Assembly (NCBI GenBank): GCA_035686365.1
Contig: DASRZM010000019.1
Span: forward strand, 1-22,614
Source: DASRZM01 sp035686365
GTDB lineage: Bacteria; Pseudomonadota; Gammaproteobacteria; Xanthomonadales; Xanthomonadaceae
Direction of reading: 5' to 3'
Length of the DNA stretch: 22,614 nucleotides
Positions 1 through 7,044 of this stretch are shown piece by piece. Position 1 is the first letter of the stretch. Each line of letters begins with the position of its first letter. The notes beneath the pieces were generated by a model. The model had not been told where the DNA came from, did not search any database, and saw only the letters and a program-made list of their open reading frames with translations. The translations under genes were made by a program, and so were the position numbers.

Positions 1-118
1 CCTCCCCGGCCCTCCCCTTCGCTGCGCGAAAGGGAGGGAGACAAGCCGGCTTGTCTCCTCCCCTTGCGCGCCGAAGGCGCGTAGGGGGAGGCCGGGAGGG
101 GGTCCGGCGCGGAGCGCA
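1..118. repeat. REP-like palindrome cluster (copy R1)
   Basis: Three nested palindromes are visible. Positions 10-38 form a hairpin with 13-nt arms, one mismatch and a 3-nt loop; the loop side reads TTCGCTGCGCGAA. Positions 37-58 form a perfect 22-bp palindrome centred on AAGCCGGCTT. Positions 57-90 form a second hairpin with core CGCGCC-GAA-GGCGCG inside CCTCCCC/GGGGGAG. The outermost C-rich (1-17) and G-rich (84-102) arms are also roughly inverted, so about 100 bp could fold as one cruciform. The two hairpin types recur at 7045-7224 and 12039-12440. No coding sequence is seen in 1-213, and the cluster may continue to the left of the window. Confidence 0.8.
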
Positions 119-156
119 CGCTCGATGCCCGCCGGAGCCCCACCCAAGCGCCTGAT

Positions 157-173
157 GCAAAAGGCGTTTTTGC
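157..173. other. short hairpin upstream of the metalloprotein gene
   Basis: GCAAAA and TTTTGC arms enclose a GGCGT loop in otherwise unremarkable DNA between the repeat cluster and the first gene. It could end transcription of a gene lying left of the window, but it has no GC-rich stem. Function is unknown. Confidence 0.25.
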
Positions 174-179
174 CCCCTC

Positions 180-207
180 TTGATTCCAGCCGCGGCGGCA
201 GCATGCT
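180..207 (+). promoter_or_regulatory. candidate sigma70-type promoter of the YgjP-like gene
   Basis: TTGATT at 180-185 and CATGCT at 202-207 are separated by 16 bp. Only 6 bases lie between the -10 element and the ATG at 214, so the transcript would be leaderless or nearly so. Found by eye only. Confidence 0.3.
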
Positions 208-213
208 ATCGCC

Positions 214-984
214 ATGCCGCGCCTGCGCACCCGCAAGATCCGCCGCGAAACCATCCCGCTGAGGCTCTCGGACGGACGTCCGTACAGCATCGACCGCGTC
301 CGCGATCCGCGCGCGCGGCGGCTGCGCCTGATCGTCAGCGAGGGCCGCGTGCGGCTGACCGTGCCGCCGTGGGCCAGCGCCCGCGAGGCCGCGCGCTTCC
401 TGGTGACCAGCCGCGAGTGGATCGAGCAGCAGGTCGTGCGCCAGCTTGCCGAGCACGCCGCGCGGCGGCCACTGCGCTTCGGCGACGCCGGTCCCGTGGC
501 CGTGCGCGGCCAGCCGCATGCGCTGTGCTGGCACGAGGGCGTGTTCGGCCGCGCCGACCTGGACCCGTCGGCAGATCTGATCCACCTGACCGCACCGCGC
601 GGCCGCCCGCAGTCCGCCGGCGCTGCGCTGGGCGCGCTGTTCGAGGCCGAGGCGCGCCGCGAACTGGGCCGGCTGCTGCCGCGCTACCTGCCGACGCTGC
701 CGCGTCCGCCGCTGTCCTTCCGGATGCGTCCGCTGGCCAGCCTGTGGGGCTCGATGTCGATCCGCGACGGACTCTCGCTGGACCTGTCGCTGATCCTGGG
801 TCCGCCGGCGGCCTTCGAGTACGTGCTGGTGCACGAGCTCTGCCACCTGCTGGTGGACGATCACTCGCGCCGCTTCTGGCGCGAGGTGGAGGCGCGCTTC
901 CCCGACTGGCGCGCGCAGCGCGACTACCTGCGCACCGACGGACTGGCGCTGAAGGCGGAGCTGAAGCGGCTGACCTGCGCCTGA
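214..984 (+). CDS. YgjP/DUF45-family zinc-dependent metalloprotein
   Basis: A 256-residue protein with the C-terminal signature of the YgjP/DUF45 (SprT-like, M48-related) family. HELCH (H207-E208-H211) is a HExxH zinc site, and DDHSRRFW follows with H217 as probable third ligand. The N-terminal half (about 15-75) matches the family pattern of a basic beta-rich segment followed by a helix with SREWIEQQ. Length is normal for the family. The family is annotated as metal-dependent hydrolases; some members have been reported to act on nucleotides, but the physiological substrate is unsettled. No signal peptide is seen, so it is probably cytosolic. The ATG at 214 has no Shine-Dalgarno; a possible promoter (TTGATT 180-185, CATGCT 202-207, spacer 16) would put the transcript start almost on the ATG. 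The gene stands alone, convergent with hemH-hydrolase. Confidence 0.85.
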   Translation: MPRLRTRKIRRETIPLRLSDGRPYSIDRVRDPRARRLRLIVSEGRVRLTVPPWASAREAARFLVTSREWIEQQVVRQLAEHAARRPLRFGDAGPVAVRGQPHALCWHEGVFGRADLDPSADLIHLTAPRGRPQSAGAALGALFEAEARRELGRLLPRYLPTLPRPPLSFRMRPLASLWGSMSIRDGLSLDLSLILGPPAAFEYVLVHELCHLLVDDHSRRFWREVEARFPDWRAQRDYLRTDGLALKAELKRLTCA

Positions 985-1063
985 TCCACCGCGTTGGCAC
1001 GACACGTCCGGCGGACGGTTCCTTGCGTGTGCGCAGGGCGCGCGTCTGATCCGATGCTGCGCT

Positions 1064-1091
1064 GTTCGTGCTTCGATACCTCAGCACGAAC
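1064..1091. repeat. dispersed palindrome GTTCGTGCT/AGCACGAAC, possible bidirectional terminator
   Basis: Nine-base perfect arms (GTTCGTGCT at 1064-1072, AGCACGAAC at 1083-1091) enclose a 10-nt loop. A U-G and a C-G pair can lengthen the stem, and TTTT follows at about 1099. It sits between the convergent YgjP-like and hydrolase genes. From memory, very similar palindromes (arms GTTCGTGCT with a loop resembling GAGCTTGTCGA) are abundant in many proteobacterial chromosomes. The rest of the 985-1172 gap shows no gene. Confidence 0.6.
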
Positions 1092-1172
1092 GGGTCGGTT
1101 TTCGCATCCAACCGGATCCACACACACCGACCGGTCGAAGCACCGACCCACGGCCGCCGCGTGCCGCCGGTC

Positions 1173-2021
1173 TCAGCCTTCGCCGGACAGGAACGGCCCG
1201 ATCGCCGCGGCCACCGCGGCGGCGTTTTCCAGGTGCAGGTGGTGACCACCGGGCAGCGTTGCCAGGTGACCCTCGCGCAGCGATCCGAAGCGCGCGTTGC
1301 GCAACTCGGCACCGAGCACGTTGCCGGGCGGATCCGCGGCCACGACCAGAGTCGGGCACTGGATGGCGGCGATCCATTCGCGGATCTGCTGCTCGTGCGC
1401 GCGCACCGGTGTGGTCAGCGTCAGGCGCGGGTCCGAACGCCAGACGAAGCCACCCTCCACCGGCGCCAGCGCACGTTCGACCAGCGTGCGCGCCGCCGCT
1501 TCGGAGAGCGCATTGGCCGCCATGCGGGCCTGCACCGCTTCGGCAACGTCCTCGAACACGCGCAGCCGCTTGCCGGCGACGGCCCGGCGATCGCGCAGCG
1601 CACCGGCCAGCGAGCGTGCGGCCGTGCCCGGCTCGAACGGCAGCGGCCCCAGCGCCTCGACCAGCACCAGCCGCGCGACCCGTTCGGGCGCGGCGGCCGC
1701 GAACATCGTGGCCACCGCCCCGCCCAGCGAATGTCCCAGCAGCGCGGCACGCTCCCAGCCCAGCGCATCGAGCGCGGCGGCGACGTCCTCGTTGTTGTCG
1801 ACCAGGTGGTACCAGGCGCCCTCGGGCCGGTGGCAGGACTGCCCGTGGCCGGCCAGGTCCAGTGCGACCAGGTCGAGCCCCGGCAGCAGCGCCGCCAGCG
1901 GCGCGAAGCTGGCGGCGTTGTCGAGCCATCCATGCAGGGCGAGCACGCGTGGCCCGCCGGCGTGCCCGTGGCGGACGGCCGCCAGCCGCCCGCGCGCGGT
2001 TTCCAAGCTCAGCTCACGCAT
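1173..2021 (-). CDS. alpha/beta-hydrolase fold serine hydrolase
   Basis: A 282-residue single-domain hydrolase. The oxyanion region is LALHGWLDNAASF (27-39), the nucleophile elbow is GHSLGG (S98), the probable acid is D230 in VVAADPPG, and the catalytic histidine lies in GGHHLHLEN (H260-263). The HGWLDNA motif recalls SERHL-like and related esterase/lipase-type hydrolases; the substrate cannot be told from sequence. No signal peptide is seen. The ATG at 2021 overlaps the last 8 bases of hemH, suggesting translational coupling; an in-frame ATG at 2039 would add six residues (MRGLSL). The hydrolase is the distal gene of a two-gene unit with hemH. Confidence 0.85.
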   Translation of the reverse strand: MRELSLETARGRLAAVRHGHAGGPRVLALHGWLDNAASFAPLAALLPGLDLVALDLAGHGQSCHRPEGAWYHLVDNNEDVAAALDALGWERAALLGHSLGGAVATMFAAAAPERVARLVLVEALGPLPFEPGTAARSLAGALRDRRAVAGKRLRVFEDVAEAVQARMAANALSEAAARTLVERALAPVEGGFVWRSDPRLTLTTPVRAHEQQIREWIAAIQCPTLVVAADPPGNVLGAELRNARFGSLREGHLATLPGGHHLHLENAAAVAAAIGPFLSGEG

Positions 2022-3126
2022 CAGGCTCAGCCCACGCATCGAACGCGCTGCGGCGTTCTGCGCGGCGCTGCCAGCGGCCGGGATCGGTCTCGCCCTCGAG
2101 TTCGGGCCAGCCATGGCAGTGGCGGCGCAGCAGCGCTTCGAGCACGTCCAGGTGGGCCGGCGAGTCGTTGAGGCAGGGGATGTAGCGCAAGGCCTCGCCG
2201 CCGGCCGCGACGAAGTCCTGGGCATTGCGCAGGGCGATTTCCTCGAGCGTTTCCAGGCAGTCGACCGCGAAGCCCGGGCAGACCACGTCGATGCGCCGGA
2301 CCCCTGCGCGCGCCTGCTCGCCCAGCCACTGGTCGGTGTAGGGCTGCAGCCAGGGCTCGCGCCCGACCCGCGACTGGAACGCGATCGCCCACTGGCCGCT
2401 GTCCAGCCCGAGCCGCTGCGCGATCTCGCGCGCATCGTGCTGGCACTGGCAGAAATACGGGTCGCCGGCGCGCACGTACCGCTCGGGCAGGCCATGGAAG
2501 GAGAACAGCAGCTTCTCGCCGTCGCCGTGGGTGCGCCTGTGCTCGGCGATCGAGGCGGCCACGGCGTCCAGCCACACCGGCTCGGCGTGGTAATCGGCGA
2601 CCAGGCGCAGCTCCGGCAGCCAGCGCCAGTGCGCCAGCTCCGCGGTCACCGCGTCGTACACCGAGGCGGTGGTGGTGGCCGAGTACTGCGGATACAGCGG
2701 CAGCACCAGCAGGCGGCGCAGCCCGCCGTCGGCGTTGAGCGTGCGCAGCACGTTCCGGATCGAAGGCTCGCCGTAGCGCATCGCGGCGGCGACCGTGAGC
2801 GTGCCGGCCCCGCCCATGCGCGCGTTCAGGCCCCGGGCAAGGGCACGCGTGCCCACCAGCAGCGGCGAGCCGGCCTCGGTCCACACCTGGCGGTAGGCGT
2901 GCGCGGTGCGTGGGGCGCGCAGCGGCAGGATCGCCCCGTACAGCGCCGGCAGCCACAGCCAGCGTGGCAGCTCGATCACGCGCGGGTCGGCCAGGAACTG
3001 CCCCAGGTACCGGCGCACGGCGCGTGCGGTCGGCGCCGCCGGGGTGCCCAGGTTGACCAGCAGCACCGCGCAGCGCTCCCGTGTCTGGTGCCGGTAGTCG
3101 GGGTGACCGATGTAGGTGGCGGGCAT
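2014..3126 (-). CDS. hemH: ferrochelatase
   Basis: HemH inserts Fe2+ into protoporphyrin IX in the last step of protohaem synthesis. The 370-residue protein starts with the family opening VLLVNLGTP (21-29) and carries YLGQFLADPRVI (40-51). The catalytic histidine is in FSFHGLPERY (H211), and the acidic metal-path residues are in DCLETLEEI (E292, E296). YFCQCQHD (224-231) is the usual cysteine-containing segment of proteobacterial enzymes and does not by itself show an iron-sulfur cluster. Length is normal. The ATG at 3126 has only a weak GAG-type ribosome site. The gene is divergent from the secreted beta-propeller gene and overlaps the downstream hydrolase by 8 bp. Haem supply is relevant to the catalase at the other end of the window, though no physical link is implied. 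Confidence 0.96.
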   Translation of the reverse strand: MPATYIGHPDYRHQTRERCAVLLVNLGTPAAPTARAVRRYLGQFLADPRVIELPRWLWLPALYGAILPLRAPRTAHAYRQVWTEAGSPLLVGTRALARGLNARMGGAGTLTVAAAMRYGEPSIRNVLRTLNADGGLRRLLVLPLYPQYSATTTASVYDAVTAELAHWRWLPELRLVADYHAEPVWLDAVAASIAEHRRTHGDGEKLLFSFHGLPERYVRAGDPYFCQCQHDAREIAQRLGLDSGQWAIAFQSRVGREPWLQPYTDQWLGEQARAGVRRIDVVCPGFAVDCLETLEEIALRNAQDFVAAGGEALRYIPCLNDSPAHLDVLEALLRRHCHGWPELEGETDPGRWQRRAERRSAFDAWAEPDA

Positions 3127-3163
3127 GCGCTCGGCTCGGACAGGGGGTGGGTCCGGTAAGGCT

Positions 3164-3191
3164 TTGACGCGTAACGGGAAGATGGTATGCT
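3164..3191 (+). promoter_or_regulatory. sigma70-type promoter for the secreted propeller protein
   Basis: TTGACG (3164-3169), a 16-bp spacer and TATGCT (3186-3191) form a good sigma70 match in the divergent hemH/propeller gap. The predicted start near 3198 leaves an untranslated leader of about 75 nt, AT-rich near its 3' end (3241-3270). No clear hemH promoter is seen on the other strand. Confidence 0.5.
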
Positions 3192-3273
3192 CGCGCGGAG
3201 TTGGGCGCGCCGTGGTGTGTGGCTGCGTCCAGCCGTGACGATTGCAAAATACTACTAGAACGATAAAACGAAC

Positions 3274-4179
3274 ATGCGTTCCCTGCGCCAGCTACTGATG
3301 GCTGTGGTGTATGTGCTGCCCGTTGCGGGCATGGCGCAGCCGTCCGGCTATGCCACGGTCTTCGACCGGCTGGCCCGCGTCGACCTCACCACCGCCCAGG
3401 CCACCGACATCGGTCCGATCGGTTACTCCGACGTCGAAGGCCTGGCATTTTCGCCCGATGGCATGCTCTATGGCGCCGCCGACCTGGGCCTGTCCTCCGG
3501 TGCGTCCCAGACCGACCTGCTGCTCCGGATCGACCCGGCCACGGGGCAAGGCACCCTGGTCGGCCCTCTGTCCGGACTCGCGGGCCTGGGACCGGGTGGC
3601 AACCTGGACTATGGCCTGGCCTTCACCTGCGACGGCCGCCTGTGGTTGTCCTCCGATACCACCGATCAGCTGTGGGAGGTCTCGCCTGCGACCGGCAGCA
3701 CCCGCCTGGTCGGCAGCACCGGCGCCGCCATCACCGGCCTGGCCGGCCGCGGCAACGTGCTCTACGGCATCGGCGTGGGCACGCAGAAAAACCTGTACCG
3801 GATCGACCTGGTCACCGGCGCGGCAATCCTGATCGGTCCGCTGGGCATCGCCGAATCCCTGAGCAGCGGCGGCGCCGACTTCGACGCGGCCGGGCAACTG
3901 TGGGCGACGCTGGACTCGCAGCCCCCGGATGTCTCGTTCCCCTCGCGGCTGGCGCGGATCGATCCGGTCACCGGCGCCGCCACCATCGTGGCGCCGATCG
4001 CCGGCCTGCCCGATTCGGTGAGCGCGCGCGGATTCGCCATCGGCCCGCCCGGAGGATGCAGCGTCGGCACCGTGCGGGTCACCACGATTCCCTCGACCTC
4101 GGACCTGGGTCTGGGCCTGCTGGCAGCGCTCATCGCCTTGCTGGCGTGGCCGGCGCTGCGTCGCCACGCGGGCGGCTGA
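3274..4179 (+). CDS. secreted beta-propeller-like protein with C-terminal IPTL/PEP-CTERM-like sorting signal
   Basis: A 301-residue exported protein. Residues 1-21 form a signal peptide (RSLRQ, hydrophobic core, cleavage probably after GMA). The body contains five repeats of the form L-x-R-I-D-P-x-T-G-x-x-T-x-I/V-G-P (starting about 32, 83, 133, 174 and 226), as in DUF4394-like or other beta-propeller proteins. The C-terminus has TTIPSTSDLGLG (270-281), a transmembrane stretch (about 278-294) and RR (296-297). That tripartite tail resembles IPTL-CTERM/PEP-CTERM exosortase substrates (typically IPTLSEWG, helix, basic tail) but is divergent. No exosortase gene is in the window. The ATG at 3274 lacks a clear Shine-Dalgarno. 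Function is unknown; a cell-surface or envelope-anchored role is inferred. Confidence 0.7.
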   Translation: MRSLRQLLMAVVYVLPVAGMAQPSGYATVFDRLARVDLTTAQATDIGPIGYSDVEGLAFSPDGMLYGAADLGLSSGASQTDLLLRIDPATGQGTLVGPLSGLAGLGPGGNLDYGLAFTCDGRLWLSSDTTDQLWEVSPATGSTRLVGSTGAAITGLAGRGNVLYGIGVGTQKNLYRIDLVTGAAILIGPLGIAESLSSGGADFDAAGQLWATLDSQPPDVSFPSRLARIDPVTGAATIVAPIAGLPDSVSARGFAIGPPGGCSVGTVRVTTIPSTSDLGLGLLAALIALLAWPALRRHAGG

Positions 4180-4192
4180 GCTTCAACTCGCT

Positions 4193-4217
4193 ATACCGCG
4201 GTTCATCGCGGCGTTTC
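4193..4217 (+). terminator. weak hairpin after the propeller gene
   Basis: CCGCG and CGCGG arms around GTTCAT are followed by CGTTT. The stem is only 5 bp and the T-run is short, so this is a weak terminator candidate in the gap between the propeller and SYLF genes. Confidence 0.25.
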
Positions 4218-4255
4218 CATACTCGCCGCATCCTGCCTGATCCCCGGAGACTGCG

Positions 4256-4942
4256 ATGCGTCTGCTGATTCTGATCTTCGTTGCCGTGATGAGCGCGGCC
4301 GGCTGCGCTTCCACACCCGCCGTAGCCGGCAGCCAGGAGCTTGCGCGCGCCCAGCGCGCGGTCGAGGTGCTCGACGAGATCATGCGCATGCCCGAGCGCG
4401 CGCTGCCGGCCAACCTGCTCCAGGACGCCTACGCGATCGCCGTCATCCCCGACGTGGTCAAGGCCGGTTTCGTGGTGGGCGGCCGCCATGGCGCCGGGTT
4501 GATCTCGGTGCGCACGCCCGAAGGCGTGTGGAGCGCACCCAGTTACATCAAGCTCACCGGCGGCAGCATCGGCTTCCAGGCCGGCGTGCAGTCGACCGAC
4601 GTGGTGCTGGTGTTCCGCACGCGCCGCGGCGTGGATTCGATCGTGCACGGCAAGTTCACCCTGGGCGCCGACGCCGCCGTGGCCGCCGGCCCGGTCGGCC
4701 GCGCCGCGCAGGCGTCCACCGACGGCCAGCTCAAGGCCGAGATCTATTCGTACTCGCGCGCCCGCGGACTGTTCGCCGGGGTGGCACTCGATGGCGCCGT
4801 GCTGTCCATCGACGATGCCGGCAACGAATCGATCTACGGGCTCAATACCACCCCGCGCATGATCTTCGAGGGCCGCGCCGGGCGGGCGCCAGGCGTGGTG
4901 GTCGATTTCCGCGACAAGCTGGAGGAGTACACGGCGCAGTAG
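4256..4942 (+). CDS. SYLF (YSC84-type) lipid-binding domain lipoprotein
   Basis: A 228-residue lipoprotein. The N-terminus ends in a lipobox, SAAGC, with acylated C17; Ala at +2 does not match the inner-membrane retention rule, so outer-membrane targeting is expected. Residues about 40-228 form the SYLF domain: AYAIAVIPDVVKAGFVVGG (residues 60-78), the glycine-rich GRHGAGLISVRTPEG, SAPSYIKLTGGSIGFQAG, and SRARGLFAGVALDGA. SYLF domains bind phosphoinositides in eukaryotes; bacterial members are mostly uncharacterised envelope lipoproteins. GGAG at 4246-4249 with 6-nt spacing supports the ATG at 4256. It is transcribed alone ahead of the tat operon. Confidence 0.9.
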   Translation: MRLLILIFVAVMSAAGCASTPAVAGSQELARAQRAVEVLDEIMRMPERALPANLLQDAYAIAVIPDVVKAGFVVGGRHGAGLISVRTPEGVWSAPSYIKLTGGSIGFQAGVQSTDVVLVFRTRRGVDSIVHGKFTLGADAAVAAGPVGRAAQASTDGQLKAEIYSYSRARGLFAGVALDGAVLSIDDAGNESIYGLNTTPRMIFEGRAGRAPGVVVDFRDKLEEYTAQ

Positions 4943-4978
4943 CCGTCGGGACCCGGGATGGCTCATGGCCCGGTGCGC

Positions 4979-4984
4979 TATGCT
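4979..4984 (+). promoter_or_regulatory. candidate -10 box of the tat operon
   Basis: TATGCT lies 32 nt before the tatA start. No good -35 hexamer is visible 16-18 bp upstream. The same hexamer occurs before the propeller gene and the 8083 membrane-protein gene, which supports it modestly. Confidence 0.35.
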
Positions 4985-5016
4985 GATCGTCTGTCCTCAA
5001 GCATGAAGGTGATCCC

Positions 5017-5268
5017 GTGGGCGCAATGAGCATCTGGCACTGGGTGATCGTGCTGCTCGTGCTCGTGCTGCTGTTCGGCACCAAGAAGCTGCGCAACCTC
5101 GGCCCGGATCTGGGCGCCGCCATCAAGGGCTTCCGCAAGGGGCTCAGCGAGGGCGAGGGCGAGACCGGCTCCGAGGCCGAGCGCGCGCGCCTGTCCGGCG
5201 AAGCCGGGGGTGCGGCCGGCGAGCAGCGCGAGGGCACGCGCGAGAAGTCCCGCGAGAAGCCCGAGTAA
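5017..5268 (+). CDS. tatA: Sec-independent translocase subunit TatA
   Basis: TatA forms the size-adjusting pore or membrane-thinning oligomer of the twin-arginine translocase. The 83-residue protein has the short N-terminal membrane helix (SIWHW then residues 10-19), the hinge FGTKKLRNLG (20-29), an amphipathic helix (DLGAAIKGFRKGL) and a charged, disordered tail. I place the start at GTG 5017: it yields MGAMSIWHW, matching the common MGGxSIWHW opening, and AAGGTGA at about 5006-5012 is well spaced for it. The in-frame ATG at 5026 would sit too far from that site. First gene of tatABC-RDD. Confidence 0.95.
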   Translation: MGAMSIWHWVIVLLVLVLLFGTKKLRNLGPDLGAAIKGFRKGLSEGEGETGSEAERARLSGEAGGAAGEQREGTREKSREKPE

Positions 5269-5277
5269 GCGCGCCCC

Positions 5278-5592
5278 ATGTTCGACCTGAGCCTGGTCGA
5301 GCTGGGCGTGGTCGCGCTGGTCGCGCTGCTCGTGCTGGGCCCGGAGAAGCTGCCGCGGGCTGCGCGCACGGCCGGACTGTACCTGCGCCGCGCACGCCAG
5401 AGCTGGTATTCGGTCAAGGCCGACATCGAGCGCGAACTGGCCGCCGACGAGCTCAAGCGCAGCATGGAACGCCAGCGCCGCGAGGCCGAGGCCGCCGCGC
5501 AGGCGCTGGGTCGCGAAGTTGATGGCAAGGCCGGGGACGCCGACTCCGGCAAGACCGGTGATCGCGACGAAAACGGAACCAGCCCGCCGTGA
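5278..5592 (+). CDS. tatB: Sec-independent translocase subunit TatB
   Basis: TatB pairs with TatC to form the receptor for twin-arginine signal peptides. The 104-residue protein begins MFDLSLVELGVVALVALLV with the conserved E8, then LGPEKLPRAAR (the TatB hinge, G21-P22), an amphipathic helix with R/W residues (LRRARQSWYSVKADI), and a hydrophilic tail. It is shorter than the E. coli protein (about 171 residues) but within the range of other proteobacteria. It starts 9 nt after tatA and its TGA overlaps the tatC GTG (GTGA). Confidence 0.93.
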   Translation: MFDLSLVELGVVALVALLVLGPEKLPRAARTAGLYLRRARQSWYSVKADIERELAADELKRSMERQRREAEAAAQALGREVDGKAGDADSGKTGDRDENGTSPP

Positions 5593-6344
5593 ACTCCGAG
5601 GCGCCCGAGACCGACCGCGAACAGGGCTTCCTGTCGCACCTGGTGGAGTTGCGCACGCGGCTGCTGCGCGCGGTGCTGGCCGTGCTGGTGGTCCTGTTTG
5701 CCCTGGTGCCCTTCGCCAACCGCCTCTACGCGGTGGTCGCAAAGCCCTTGCTGAAGGCCCTGCCCGAGGGCACCCAGATGGTGGCCATCGAGGTCACCAG
5801 CCCGTTCTTCGCACCGCTGAAGCTGGCTTTCTTCGTCGCGCTGCTGGTGGCCATGCCGGTGGTCATCTACCAGCTGTGGGCGTTCGTGGCACCGGGCCTG
5901 TACCGGCACGAGAAGCGCTTGGCGATGCCGCTGCTGGTCTCGGCCACGCTGCTGTTCTACGCCGGGTGTGCGTTCGCGTATTTCCTGGTGATGCCGGTGG
6001 TTTTCGCGTTCCTGACGGCGATCGCGCCCGAGGGCGTGGCGATGATGACCGACATCAGCCGCTACCTGGACTTCGTGCTGGTGATGTTCCTGGCCTTCGG
6101 CGTGTGCTTCGAGGTGCCGGTGGCGGTGGTGATCCTGGCGGCGATGGGCTGGGTCAGCATCGCGCAGCTGACCGCGGCGCGCCGCTACGTGATCGTGGGC
6201 GCCTTCGTGGTCGCCGCCATCGTGACGCCGCCGGACGTGGTCTCGCAATTGATGCTGGCGATCCCGATGGCCCTGCTCTACGAGGTCGGCATCGTGGCCG
6301 CGCGCGCGGTGGCGAGGCCGCGCCGTGACGGAGATCCTGTGTGA
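5589..6344 (+). CDS. tatC: Sec-independent translocase subunit TatC
   Basis: TatC is the polytopic inner-membrane core that recognises the twin-arginine motif. The 251-residue protein has six predicted membrane segments. Conserved signature regions are FLSHLVELRTRLL (14-26, including E20), FVAPGLYRHEKR in the first periplasmic region, and FGVCFEVPVAVV, holding the membrane glutamate equivalent to E. coli E170. It starts with GTG at 5589 inside the tatB stop (GTGA) and ends overlapping the RDD gene GTG at 6341, so all these genes look translationally coupled. Confidence 0.97.
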   Translation: MNSEAPETDREQGFLSHLVELRTRLLRAVLAVLVVLFALVPFANRLYAVVAKPLLKALPEGTQMVAIEVTSPFFAPLKLAFFVALLVAMPVVIYQLWAFVAPGLYRHEKRLAMPLLVSATLLFYAGCAFAYFLVMPVVFAFLTAIAPEGVAMMTDISRYLDFVLVMFLAFGVCFEVPVAVVILAAMGWVSIAQLTAARRYVIVGAFVVAAIVTPPDVVSQLMLAIPMALLYEVGIVAARAVARPRRDGDPV

Positions 6345-6979
6345 GCGCCCCGCGGCGCGATGCCGGTTTCTGGAAGCGCTACGCGGCGTACTTCCTGGAT
6401 GCGCTGCTGGTGAACTTCGCATCCAGCGTGCTGACCACGATCCTGGCACCGCTGCTGCTGGCGGACCTGTTCGGGCCGATGCTGGCGCTGCTGGATCCGG
6501 CCGCCCCACCGGCGATCGAAGACCTGCAGGCCTTGATGTGGGCGCTCGCCGACCGCGCCCCCTGGCTGGCCGCGGTTTCGCTGGCCGCCTACGTCGTGCT
6601 CGCCTGGCCGTACTTTGCGCTGATGGAGAGCTCGGCGCAGCAGGCCACGGTGGGCAAGCTGGCCGTGGGCATCCGGGTGACGGACTTCGAAGGCCGGCGC
6701 ATCGGATTCGGCCGCGCCAGTGCGCGCTTCTTCGCCACCACACTGTCGTGGCTGACGCTGAACCTGGGCCACGCGCTGGCAGCATGGACCCCGCACAAGC
6801 GCGCGCTGCACGACTACGTCGCCGGCACCCGCGTGGAGAATCTCGACCCGACGCGCCCGGAACTGCCGATCTGGGCGCTGGTGCTGATCATCCTGACCGT
6901 GGCGCTGTTCGTGCTGGTCGCGTTGCTGCCGACACTGGCGCTGGCGTACTTCCTGGCCGTGGGCACGATCGAGATCTGA
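6341..6979 (+). CDS. RDD-family membrane protein, cotranscribed with tatABC
   Basis: A 212-residue membrane protein. GFWKRYAAYFLDALLVNF (9-26) contains the R13 and D20 of the RDD signature; a second half has MESSAQQATVGKLAVGIRV and TDFEGRRIGFGRASARF, with the third signature acid. Membrane helices fall at about 15-45, 72-97, 125-145 and 182-208. RDD proteins are poorly understood (some are linked to ion or small-molecule transport), so no specific role is assigned. It starts with GTG overlapping the tatC stop by 4 nt, making it the last gene of the tat operon; RDD is not a known Tat component, so this is linkage only. Confidence 0.88.
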   Translation: MSAPRRDAGFWKRYAAYFLDALLVNFASSVLTTILAPLLLADLFGPMLALLDPAAPPAIEDLQALMWALADRAPWLAAVSLAAYVVLAWPYFALMESSAQQATVGKLAVGIRVTDFEGRRIGFGRASARFFATTLSWLTLNLGHALAAWTPHKRALHDYVAGTRVENLDPTRPELPIWALVLIILTVALFVLVALLPTLALAYFLAVGTIEI

Positions 6980-7044
6980 ATTGCCGGCAGGGATCCGGGG
7001 CGTCCGCGCGCGGCCCGCGCGCGGCTGCGCCGCGATCGACGCAG

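Noticed and set aside
1297..3159. 620-codon plus-strand frame opposite the hydrolase and hemH
   Set aside because: Low-complexity Arg/Ala/Ser translation with no motif; antisense shadow of two recognisable genes.
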